Position numbers and translations under genes: made by a program
NCBI GenBank assembly: GCA_040878185.1
Contig: JBBDMS010000040.1
Location: 1 to 64,000, forward strand
Length of the DNA stretch: 64,000 nt
Source of the DNA: JAWXBK01 sp040878185
Lineage (GTDB): Bacteria > Pseudomonadota > Alphaproteobacteria > Dongiales > Dongiaceae
Direction: 5' to 3'
Notes under the pieces: generated by a model
The model's database searches: none
What the model was told of the DNA's origin: nothing
What the model saw: the letters and a program-made list of their open reading frames with translations, nothing else
In this document: piece by piece, positions 35,282 to 42,902 of the stretch
Position numbering within the stretch: the stretch's first letter is position 1
How the letters are laid out: each line of letters starts with the position of its first letter

Positions 35282-36823
35282 ATGTCTGCCCGCATCGATC
35301 TTTCGCCCGGCGCGCTGACGCTCGCCGATCTGCGTACCCTGGAAGACCCGGCCTGCGCGGTCGCGATCGCCGAAGAAGGCCGCACGCGAATGCAGCGCGG
35401 TTCGAAAATACTCGGCGAGAAACTGGCTGCCGGCAAACTGGTCTACAGCGTCAACACCGGGTTCGGGCCGCTGTCGGGCACGCGCATTGCCGACGACAAA
35501 CTGGGCGAATTGCAGCTCCGGCTGATCCTTTCGAATTCGACCGGCGTCGGCCAACCGCTGACGGAGCGTATCGTGCGCCGGATCATGGTGCTGAAGCTCG
35601 CAGCCCTGCTGCCGGGCACGACCGGCGTCCGCTACGAGCTCGCCGAGGCGATCCTCGCGCTGCTCAATGCCGGCATCCGTCCGGTGATACCGGAGAAGGG
35701 ATCGGTCGGTGCGTCCGGCGATCTGGCGCCGCTCGCGCATCTCGGTGCCGGGCTGATCGGCATCGGCGAAGTCTTTCACAACGGCGCGCGCAAGCCGGCC
35801 CGCGACGCCCTGAAAGCGGCCGGGCTTCAGCCCTTCGTGCTCGGCCCCAAGGAAGGAGCCGCGATCGTCAACGGCACGCAGGTTTCGACGGCGCTCGCGG
35901 TCGAGGGCCTGTTCCGCACCGAAGAATGTTTTGCAGCCGCGCTCGTTGCCGGCGCGATGAGCGTCGAGGCAAGCCGCGGTTCGGCAGGCGCGCTCGATGC
36001 GCGTATCCACGAATGGCGCGGCCAGCCGGGCCAGCAGGCAGTGGCGGCCGCACTCCGCGGCCTGATCGAGGGCAGCGCGATCCAGGCCGCCGGCAGCCCG
36101 CGCATCCAGGACCCCTACTGCCTGCGATGTCAGCCGCAGGTGATGGGCGCCGCGCTCGATCTCATCAGGAACGCGGCCGAAACGATGCGGCGGGAACTCA
36201 ATGCCGTCAGCGACAATCCGCTGATTTGTCTCGAAACCGGCGATGTGCTGTTCGGCGGAAATTTCCATGCGCAGCCGATCGGCCTTGCCGCCGACAGTCT
36301 CGCTTTGGCGATTGCGGAAACAGGATCGATCGCCGAGCGGCGCATCGCCTTTCTGGTCGATACGCATATGAGCGGCCTGCCGGCCTTCCTGGTCGAGGAA
36401 GGCGGGCTCAATTCCGGTTTCATGCTGGCGCAGGTGACGGCAGCCGCCCTCGTCAGCGAGAATAAGGCGATGGCCCATCCCGGCAGCATCGACAGCATTC
36501 CGACCGGCGCCAATTACGAGGACTATGTCTCGATGGCGACCTACGCGGCACGGCGCACCGGCGATATGGCGGAGAATCTGCGCCATATCATCGCGATCGA
36601 ACTGCTTGCCGCCTGTCAGGGGCTGGAGTTCCGCCGCCCCACGCGCAGCAGCGACATACTCGAAGGCGTCTTCGGCACGGTTCGCAAACAGGTCGCGAAA
36701 TGGGACCAGGATCGTTTCTTCAAACCGGATCTCGATGCAGCCGCATCCCTGATCGGGACCGCGTCGCTCATCCCCGATCCGGCGCGCGCGGTGTTGCCGA
36801 GCATGAACGGCAGCGCCGGCTAG
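35282..36823 (+). CDS. MIO-type ammonia-lyase of the histidase (HutH) family
   Basis: 513 residues, full length for histidase. MIO triad Ala-Ser-Gly at 144-146 in GSVGASGDLAPLAHL, catalytic Tyr55 (YSVNTGFGPL), NGTQ (second Asn) and QDPYCLRCQPQV (Tyr and Arg) are intact. However the histidine-binding His in the usual LSHAAG motif is Asn85 (LSNSTGVG), and the late SIPTSANQEDHVSM segment of histidase is SIPTGANYEDYVSM. It therefore may act on another amino acid, or as an aminomutase. Not accompanied by hutU or hutI. The frame is clean and starts at an ATG with CAGGGGA a few bases ahead. Lies between two ASCH paralogues. Confidence 0.9.
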   Translation: MSARIDLSPGALTLADLRTLEDPACAVAIAEEGRTRMQRGSKILGEKLAAGKLVYSVNTGFGPLSGTRIADDKLGELQLRLILSNSTGVGQPLTERIVRRIMVLKLAALLPGTTGVRYELAEAILALLNAGIRPVIPEKGSVGASGDLAPLAHLGAGLIGIGEVFHNGARKPARDALKAAGLQPFVLGPKEGAAIVNGTQVSTALAVEGLFRTEECFAAALVAGAMSVEASRGSAGALDARIHEWRGQPGQQAVAAALRGLIEGSAIQAAGSPRIQDPYCLRCQPQVMGAALDLIRNAAETMRRELNAVSDNPLICLETGDVLFGGNFHAQPIGLAADSLALAIAETGSIAERRIAFLVDTHMSGLPAFLVEEGGLNSGFMLAQVTAAALVSENKAMAHPGSIDSIPTGANYEDYVSMATYAARRTGDMAENLRHIIAIELLAACQGLEFRRPTRSSDILEGVFGTVRKQVAKWDQDRFFKPDLDAAASLIGTASLIPDPARAVLPSMNGSAG

Positions 36824-36853
36824 TCCCGCAACGCTTCACAAAGGCAGGCAGTC

Positions 36854-37381
36854 ATGATCGGTGAGAAGACGAAGGACGTTGAAAATTTCTGGCAGGAAGC
36901 TCGTCGCAAGCACCAGATCGCCACCAACGACTATCATGCCTGCACGCTCGGCCATCCGGATGCCTTCGACCCCGACGTGCCGAGCCTCGATCTTTCCGAC
37001 CAGCCGCGGCTGATCGGCAAGAACCAGAAGCGCGGCACCGCGCATCTCGCACGCGAGTTCGAGGCGAACCGGATTCCCCGGCGCAAGGTCGGCGACTACT
37101 GGATCATCCTCGATTACGACAATGCGCCCTTGTTTCTGGTGCAGGTGACCGAGGTCGAGGTGACGCCGTTCAACAAAGTGACGGAAACCTGGGCCGCGGT
37201 CGAAGGCGAAGGCGACAGCAGCCTCGCCTGGTGGGCCGATGCGCATTACGAATATTACACGCGGCAATGCAAACCGCTGGGCATCACCTGGCGCGACGAT
37301 CTGCCGGTCGTCTGCGAGACGTGGAAAGTGATCGAACCGGCCGAACGCGGGCGCGCGGCCATGAACGCCAAACCGCGCTAG
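36854..37381 (+). CDS. ASCH-domain protein, copy 2
   Basis: 175 residues, paralogous to the gene at 34675 along its whole length (see shared motif list there) with a longer C-terminus (EPAERGRAAMNAKPR). The copy is 30 nt after the ammonia-lyase stop, so it is likely cotranscribed. Both copies keep the WW..AH..Y and QCK..G..WR blocks, implying the same fold and a conserved ligand, with differences mainly in loops. Convergent with the ABC ATPase gene. Confidence 0.85.
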   Translation: MIGEKTKDVENFWQEARRKHQIATNDYHACTLGHPDAFDPDVPSLDLSDQPRLIGKNQKRGTAHLAREFEANRIPRRKVGDYWIILDYDNAPLFLVQVTEVEVTPFNKVTETWAAVEGEGDSSLAWWADAHYEYYTRQCKPLGITWRDDLPVVCETWKVIEPAERGRAAMNAKPR

Positions 37382-37402
37382 AAAGCACCGTAAACGCCAC
37401 GA

Positions 37403-38497
37403 TCAGTGGGTGCCGGGCAGCAGGTAGGTATCGGCGCTCGACCAGGACAAATTGAGCTGCGATCCGATCGTGGTTGCCGTCTCGTCGACCTGCGAACTCG
37501 CCTTCTGCACGCGGAACTCGATGCCCTGATCGGTTTCGACGAAAAGCTGCGCCACAGCCCCTGAAAACTCGGCAGCAACGACGCGACCCGTAACGCGGTT
37601 CGGATCCGACGGGGAACCGCCGGCGATCGCGATCTTGTCCGCCCCGATGATGAAGATCGCCGGCTCGCCGACTCTGACCGTGCGATCGGCCGGCAGATCG
37701 ACTTCGAAATTACCGGCCGGCGTCGCAAGGGTCGCACGGCCGGCTGCGAGCGATGTCACATTGCCGGCCATCACGTTGTTCGCTCCGACGAACTCGGCGA
37801 CGAACCGGCTTTGCGGCTTGCGATAGACCTCGTGCGGCGTGCCGATCTGTTCGATCCGCCCCTCATTCATGATGACGATGCGATCGGCCATCGCCATCGC
37901 CTCGGACTGGTTATGCGTCACGTAGACGAAGGTGATGCCCAGCTCGTGATGCAGGCGGCGCAACTCGCGCTGCATCGAGCGGCCGATCTTCGCATCGAGC
38001 GCGCCGAGCGGCTCGTCCAGCAGCAGGGTCTTGGGGTCGAGCACGATCGCGCGCGCAAGCCCCACGCGCTGTTTCTGTCCCCCGGAAAGCTGCATCACGG
38101 AGCGACCTTCCATGCCGGCAAGACCGACTGTCTGAACGACGTTCCGGACCCGGACATCGCGTTCGGCGCGCGGGACACCGCGCATGCGCAGGCCATACTC
38201 GATGTTCTGCGCCACATTCATATGCGGAAACAGCGTGAAGTTCTGCCATACCAGTGGCGTATCGCGCCGCCAGGGCTTCACGTCGTTGACGCGCTTGCCG
38301 TCGATGAAGATATCACCGCCGTTCGGCTTTTCGAGGCCGGCGATCATGCGCAGGGTCGAGGTCTTGCCGCAGCCGGACGGGCCGATGATGGCCAGAAACT
38401 CGCCATCCTGTACCTCGAGGTCGATGCCGCGCACGGCCTCGACCGAGCCGTAGCTCTTGGTCACGTTGGACAGCGCGATGATCGGTGCGTTTGCCAT
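37403..38497 (-). CDS. ABC importer ATPase, spermidine/putrescine (PotA) type
   Basis: 364 residues. Walker A GPSGCGKTS (~40-48), Q-loop WQNFTLFPHMNV, ABC signature LSGGQKQRVGLARAI, Walker B LLLDEP, switch His in VTHNQSEAM and a TOBE domain at ~270-355. The CUT1/PotA subclass imports polyamines, glycerol-3-phosphate, thiamine or iron. The ATG at 38497 overlaps the permease stop by one base; a TTG just upstream is also possible. Last gene of the four-gene importer unit and convergent with ASCH copy 2. Confidence 0.93.
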   Translation of the reverse strand: MANAPIIALSNVTKSYGSVEAVRGIDLEVQDGEFLAIIGPSGCGKTSTLRMIAGLEKPNGGDIFIDGKRVNDVKPWRRDTPLVWQNFTLFPHMNVAQNIEYGLRMRGVPRAERDVRVRNVVQTVGLAGMEGRSVMQLSGGQKQRVGLARAIVLDPKTLLLDEPLGALDAKIGRSMQRELRRLHHELGITFVYVTHNQSEAMAMADRIVIMNEGRIEQIGTPHEVYRKPQSRFVAEFVGANNVMAGNVTSLAAGRATLATPAGNFEVDLPADRTVRVGEPAIFIIGADKIAIAGGSPSDPNRVTGRVVAAEFSGAVAQLFVETDQGIEFRVQKASSQVDETATTIGSQLNLSWSSADTYLLPGTH

Positions 38498-39315
38498 CAA
38501 TGCGTCTCATATCTGCGTTTGAAGTCCTGCCGGTACTTGCGGCCGGCACGGAAGATCAGAAATTCCGCCAGGATCACGACGGAGATCGAAACGCCGAAGG
38601 CAAGCGTCCCGATCGCATTCACATGCGCGCTGATCTGGCCCTGAAACTTGACCCAGAGATAGACCGGCAACGTGACTTCGATTCCCGAGACCAGCCACGC
38701 GACGATGAACTCGTCCCACGACACGACCATCGACAAGAGGAATGCGGCCGCGACCGCGGCGCCGGCCTGCGGCAGAACGACGGTCCTGATGGCATGCCAC
38801 TCGTTGGCGCCGAGATTCCACGCCGCCTGCTCGAGATTTGGATCGAGATCGTTGAGCCGGAGCCGCATGATGCCGAAGGCGAAGGGCGCCGTCAGCACGA
38901 CATGCGCGAGAACGACCGAGAACAGGCTCTTCGTCAGGCCCAGCTCGCGGAAATAGATCAGCATGATGAGCGCGAGAATGACGAGCGGGATGCAGGGCGG
39001 CGCCACGATGAAGGCGATATAGGCATTCTTGCCGGGGAACTCCCAGCGATTGACGAAATAGGCGGCCGCGCAGCCGAGCGGCGTCGCGATCGCGGCCGAC
39101 GCGGTGGCAACGAACAGGCTGTTCTTGATGACGCGAATCACCTGCGGATCGCTGAGCGCCGAGAACCAGGTCAGCGAAAAGCCCTGCCAGGGCAAATAGG
39201 GAAAGCGGCTTTCGTTGAACGCGAAGACGATCATCGTCACGAACGGCGCGAAGATAAAAGCAAAGGCCAGGAGCATATAGAGACCGAGGCCGAGTTTGAT
39301 CAGGCGATCGGTCAT
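38497..39315 (-). CDS. ABC importer permease, PotC type
   Basis: 272 residues, six membrane helices. The binding-protein-dependent permease signature is EWHAIRTVVLPQAGAAVAAAFLLSMVVSWDEFIVAWLVSG, close to the PotC form (LGAn--F..V.LP.......). N-terminal part LGLYMLLAFAFIFAPFVTMIVFAFNES is typical of polyamine/spermidine permeases. ATG overlaps the PotB-type stop by 4 nt (ATGA) and its own stop overlaps the ATPase start, so translation is tightly coupled. Confidence 0.92.
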   Translation of the reverse strand: MTDRLIKLGLGLYMLLAFAFIFAPFVTMIVFAFNESRFPYLPWQGFSLTWFSALSDPQVIRVIKNSLFVATASAAIATPLGCAAAYFVNRWEFPGKNAYIAFIVAPPCIPLVILALIMLIYFRELGLTKSLFSVVLAHVVLTAPFAFGIMRLRLNDLDPNLEQAAWNLGANEWHAIRTVVLPQAGAAVAAAFLLSMVVSWDEFIVAWLVSGIEVTLPVYLWVKFQGQISAHVNAIGTLAFGVSISVVILAEFLIFRAGRKYRQDFKRRYETH

Positions 39316-40184
39316 CGCGGATTGCTTCGTGGCGGAAACGCGTAGCGGAACGCGATAAAGAATACGGTCATCAATGTCAGGATCATCACAACCGAGATGA
39401 CCGAGGCGCGCGGGAAATCCGATTGGCCCTGGATCGTATTGATGATGAGAATGCTGAGGGTCGGGCGGCCACCGCTGCCGAGATAGGACGGCGCGATGTA
39501 ATCGCCCATCGCCAGCATGAAGCCGAAGGCAAAACCGAGGATCAGGCCGCTGCGCGCCATCGGGATGACGACCGTCACGATCGAGCGAAGACGTCCGGCG
39601 CCGAGATTGTTCGCGGCTTCGAGATAGTCGCGGCTGATGTACATCAGGCTCAGGAGCTGAACGAGCGCGACCAGCGGAAAGAAGTATCCCATATAGCCGA
39701 CCAGCGTCGGCGCGAACGAACCCTGGAACCCGACCAGCGACAACCCGAACACCGAGAGTGCCGAATTGATGATACCGTCATCCTCCAGCATGAACCGCCA
39801 CGAATAGCTACGAACATAGTAGTTCGTGAAATAGGGCAGGATCAGCAGCATGAAGGCGATGCGCTGGGTCCTGGGCGAGCTCTTGAAGGCGAGCGCATAG
39901 GACAGCGGAAATGCGAGCACTGTCGCGAGGGCGGCAGCGAACGCGGCATAGAAAATCGTCCGGAAATAGATCGTGTAAAACAGGTCGGAGCTGAGGATGC
40001 TCGTCCAGTTGCCCCAGTTGTAGTCGGCAACCAGCCGGTAGTTCTGGACGGTCCAGAACGTCATCAGAATCAGGAGAATGCCGGCGCCGAGAAAGAAGAT
40101 GAGCTGCCAGGCAAGCATCGGCCCGCCCGTCAGAACGAATGACGGGCTGATGCGAAAATCCTTCAGCGATCGACGCGCAGGCAC
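39312..40184 (-). CDS. ABC importer permease, PotB type
   Basis: 290 residues, six helices, starting with GTG preceded by GGAAGG about 8-13 nt upstream. EAA-type loop: YLEAANNLGAGRLRSIVTVVIPMARSGLILGFAFGFMLAMGDYI. N-terminal part LAWQLIFFLGAGILLILMTFWTVQNY. Forms the membrane pore with the following permease. It lies 99 nt after the binding-protein gene, and a strong stem-loop occupies that spacer, so its expression is likely lower than that of the binding protein. Confidence 0.92.
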   Translation of the reverse strand: MPARRSLKDFRISPSFVLTGGPMLAWQLIFFLGAGILLILMTFWTVQNYRLVADYNWGNWTSILSSDLFYTIYFRTIFYAAFAAALATVLAFPLSYALAFKSSPRTQRIAFMLLILPYFTNYYVRSYSWRFMLEDDGIINSALSVFGLSLVGFQGSFAPTLVGYMGYFFPLVALVQLLSLMYISRDYLEAANNLGAGRLRSIVTVVIPMARSGLILGFAFGFMLAMGDYIAPSYLGSGGRPTLSILIINTIQGQSDFPRASVISVVMILTLMTVFFIAFRYAFPPRSNPR

Positions 40185-40228
40185 GATCCCGAACCTTCCC
40201 CCACCTGATACGGATACTCATCCGAATA

Positions 40229-40275
40229 CGATCGACGCGCCGGCAGCAACAGGGATGCTGCCGGCGCATCGATCG
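40229..40275 (-). terminator. Stem-loop between binding protein and permease genes
   Basis: Inverted repeat: an 11-bp perfect stem (GCGCCGGCAGC at 40237-40247 with GCTGCCGGCGC at 40257-40267), 9-nt loop, one mismatch, then 7 further pairs (CGATCGA 40229-40235 with TCGATCG 40269-40275). It begins 8 nt after the binding-protein stop. No U-run follows on the minus strand, so it is more likely an mRNA-stabilising hairpin or partial attenuator than a full terminator, as is usual behind solute-binding-protein genes. Confidence 0.75.
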
Positions 40276-40283
40276 TCAGAGGC

Positions 40284-41501
40284 TTACATGTTCTTGAATT
40301 CCTGCCACAGATTCGCCCAGTCGGTCACGGACTGGTCGGCCGGCAGGCTGCGGATCACGATGCGGCCCTCGCGCCACGCGGTGATCGCGTTCGGATCGTC
40401 GAAGCTGTTCATCTTCAGCCGTTCCGCCCATTCCGGCATGTCACGCTGGAGGACTTCCCACGCGCGCTGGTTGGCGGCGACGGCGGTGTAGGCGGGCTTG
40501 GTGGCAAACTTGGCCTGCGCTTCCGCCGAGAGGCAGTAATCGACGAACTTCTTGGCGGCATCTACTTTGGTGGTGCCTTCGCAGATCGTGATCAGCTCGC
40601 CCCAGAGATAGCCACCTTCTTTCGGAATGGCGGTTGCGACGGGAACGCCCTGGTCGACCAGGATCTGCGTCGCCCAGTCGCCGCCGCCCGGCTGCAGCCA
40701 GATCGAGCCGTTGGCGAAGCCCGAGAACAGACCGGCATATTCGAGGAACCCGCTGAACTGCGGGCGGATTTCCCGCATCGTTTCGCGCAGCGCGTCGAAT
40801 TCGGCATCGGTAATGATGTACGGATTGCGGCCGTCGGCCGGCGCGTTGCCGGAGAGGATGCTCAGGCTGCCCATCGCATTGCCCCACCAGTCGTTCGACG
40901 CGACCTTGCCGGCCAGACGTGGGTCGCGAATGATCTCGTAGGACGAAAGATCTTCCTCCGACAATTTGTCGGTGCGATAGCTGAGCCCGTTGAAGCCGAA
41001 CTCGTACAGGATCGCGTGATACTTGCCGTCGACGTTCCAGCCGATGTCCTGCTTGAACTCCGGCAGATATTCGTTCCAGCCGACATATTCTTCCGGATCG
41101 AGCTCCATCAGCGTGCCCGACGCGACGAACTCCGGCACGAACTCGCCCGACACCGATGCAATGTCGTAGAGTCCGGGGTTCTGCGTGAGCTCGACCAGAC
41201 CCAGATCGCCGGCAGCATATTCTTTCGCCCGGATCGTGATACCGGTCTCTTCCTGGAACGCGTCGATGACATAGGGATCGCTATGACCGGCCCAGGTCAG
41301 CCAGTTGAGTGTCGTGTCCTCGGCCCGGGTAAACACGCTCGGCGCGACCGACCCGACCGCAGCAAGGCCGAGTGTCGCAGCGCCGGCTTTCAGAACCGAC
41401 CGCCGGTCTGCCTTCAGCGATTTGGTCTGATCCGATGCGACTGATTTGGGTGTCCGGCGCCGGCTGAGCCGGTTGGACGATGATTTCTTGGTCCCGTTCA
41501 T
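40284..41501 (-). CDS. ABC importer periplasmic binding protein, PotD/PotF type, Tat-exported
   Basis: 405 residues. The N-terminus has a twin-arginine signal (ADRRSVLKAGAATLGLAAVGS) preceded by ~30 basic residues, so it goes through Tat. Body is a type II periplasmic binding fold: LNWLTWAGHSDPYVIDAFQEETGI, YDIASVSGEFVPEFVASGTLMELDPE, NDWWGNAMGSLSILSG and GGYLWGELITICEGTTKVDAAKKFVDYCLS. Similar to PotD/PotF, but the ligand cannot be deduced. ATG at 41501 follows GGGAGGTG. First gene of the unit potD-potB-potC-potA order; divergent from the LysR gene. Confidence 0.9.
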   Translation of the reverse strand: MNGTKKSSSNRLSRRRTPKSVASDQTKSLKADRRSVLKAGAATLGLAAVGSVAPSVFTRAEDTTLNWLTWAGHSDPYVIDAFQEETGITIRAKEYAAGDLGLVELTQNPGLYDIASVSGEFVPEFVASGTLMELDPEEYVGWNEYLPEFKQDIGWNVDGKYHAILYEFGFNGLSYRTDKLSEEDLSSYEIIRDPRLAGKVASNDWWGNAMGSLSILSGNAPADGRNPYIITDAEFDALRETMREIRPQFSGFLEYAGLFSGFANGSIWLQPGGGDWATQILVDQGVPVATAIPKEGGYLWGELITICEGTTKVDAAKKFVDYCLSAEAQAKFATKPAYTAVAANQRAWEVLQRDMPEWAERLKMNSFDDPNAITAWREGRIVIRSLPADQSVTDWANLWQEFKNM

Positions 41502-41522
41502 CGAACTAACACCTCCCTCATT

Positions 41523-41558
41523 TTCTCTGGCCTGGATTCTCTGGCCTGGTTTCTCTGG
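41523..41558 (-). repeat. 14-bp tandem repeat in the importer leader
   Basis: Two consecutive copies of TTCTCTGGCCTGG(A/T) (41523-41536 and 41537-41550) and a partial third (41551-41558). It lies in the untranslated leader of the binding-protein gene. Could influence mRNA folding or be slippage-derived; no function is proven. Confidence 0.8.
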
Positions 41559-41644
41559 TTGTCCTCTCGTTCGACTTCGTAGCGTTCTGTCCCCCCGGCG
41601 CCGAAATCCGGTGCATTGACTGGCGCATTTCAACTCTTTTTAAG

Positions 41645-41666
41645 TGTATTATTATTGTTTAATACA
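41645..41666. promoter_or_regulatory. Candidate LysR operator palindrome
   Basis: TGTATTA (41645-41651), 8-nt spacer, TAATACA (41660-41666): perfect 7-bp inverted repeat in the AT-rich middle of the divergent region. LysR regulators commonly bind imperfect dyads with a T-N11-A core at such a place, and this one lies between the regulator and the importer it probably controls. Confidence 0.5.
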
Positions 41667-41883
41667 ATTTCACTGTGGGTAGGCAGGCATATATCATATA
41701 TTGCCGATTGCCGACCAATTGGTTGCGATCCAGTTGGGAACCAAATGCCAGCAGGGGCAAAGGAGTTTTTTTGATCCCGATTACGAGAAATTTTGGATAC
41801 TCGAGGCGGCGCCGCTTTTAACTAGACGCAGCCTTGGAGGTTTCCTGAAACCGGTTTTGTCGACATCGGAGGTGACGCGCTCC

Positions 41884-42780
41884 ATGCATTCCGTAAGACG
41901 ACTGCCATCGCTGAACGCCCTCAAGACGTTCGAAGTCGTCGCCCGCCATCTGCATATGGGGCATGCGGCAGCGGAACTGCATGTCACCGATGGCGCCGTC
42001 AGCCATCAGGTCCGATCCCTGGAATCGGAACTCGGCGTGCAGCTTTTCCAGCGCGGCCGTTCGACATTGACCCTCACGCGCGAGGGCGAGCGTTTGTCGC
42101 CGCTCGTACGGCGTGCCTTTGAATTATTGAATTACGCGGTCCAGGGCGCCGAACTGCAGGCGATGGAGGCCGAACTTACCATCGCCTGCGAACCGGCGAT
42201 GGCTGCGAAATGGCTGGCGCCGCGTCTCGGCAATTTTCTCGCCGCTTATCCCGATCTGCATGTCAGCCTGCAACCGCTCTGGGATATGGGGGCCCTGCTT
42301 CGCGGCGAGGTCGACGCGATGATCTGTTACGGCTCGACCGATCAGCCGGGCTATCGCTCGGAGCTGGTCGCCCAGCTCCATTTCTTTCCGGTGATGAGCC
42401 CGAGCCTTCAGGAAGGTCCGAACGCGGTTCGGACACCCCGCGATCTGATCCGACACACCCTGCTCTACGAGCATGACGAGACCGACTGGCATCAATGGCT
42501 GATCGCCAACGGCATCGATGCGGCGCAGGCGCGCGGCGTACGGCTCACCAATGCGCATATGACGATGGACGCGGCGATCGCCGGGTATGGCGTCGCGCTC
42601 GGCGATACGGTGCTCGCCGCAGCCGACCTGCAAAGCGGACGGCTGGTGCGGCCGTTCCGTTCGACAATTCCCGCACCCAAGCCCTATCAGCTCGTCACGG
42701 CCGAACAGCCCAAATCGGCCAAGGTCATGGCCTTCCGCAATTGGCTGATCGACGAGATCCGCCGCTATCCCGACCGGTAG
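41884..42780 (+). CDS. LysR-type transcriptional regulator, GcvA-like
   Basis: 298 residues. HTH at ~6-65: LPSLNALKTFEVVARHLHMGHAAAELHVTDGAVSHQVRSLESELGVQLFQRG, the GcvA-type DNA-binding helix. Effector domain ~90-295. It is read divergently from the importer genes, so it probably regulates them in response to the imported solute. The start is the ATG at 41884, behind GGAGG (about 41869); a TTG-started extension from 41701 would add 61 residues of atypical sequence. Regulator family often handles amino-acid or glycine-type signals. Confidence 0.9.
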   Translation: MHSVRRLPSLNALKTFEVVARHLHMGHAAAELHVTDGAVSHQVRSLESELGVQLFQRGRSTLTLTREGERLSPLVRRAFELLNYAVQGAELQAMEAELTIACEPAMAAKWLAPRLGNFLAAYPDLHVSLQPLWDMGALLRGEVDAMICYGSTDQPGYRSELVAQLHFFPVMSPSLQEGPNAVRTPRDLIRHTLLYEHDETDWHQWLIANGIDAAQARGVRLTNAHMTMDAAIAGYGVALGDTVLAAADLQSGRLVRPFRSTIPAPKPYQLVTAEQPKSAKVMAFRNWLIDEIRRYPDR

Positions 42781-42902
42781 CGAACCGTCCCGCTCCACTC
42801 GCACGCAATCCGCGCGCGGTAGCGCAATCCCGTCTTCGCCGATACGATCCGCAACGCGCGCGGCGACCCCGCGCGATGCGCCTCTTCGTTCGTTAATCCG
42901 GC

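Larger units (their letters stand above)
41502..41883. promoter_or_regulatory. Divergent promoter region of importer and LysR genes
   Basis: 382 nt, AT-rich in the middle (41630-41700). It holds short tandem repeats near the importer start and a palindrome TGTATTA-N8-TAATACA at 41645-41666. An in-frame open stretch upstream of the LysR start (from 41701) is non-coding in character. Both promoters should be here; -10/-35 boxes cannot be assigned with confidence. Confidence 0.55.

Noticed and set aside
35282..36823. Simple call as hutH histidase
   Set aside because: The His-binding residues differ (LSN, NYEDY) and no other hut gene is nearby, so the gene symbol was left blank.
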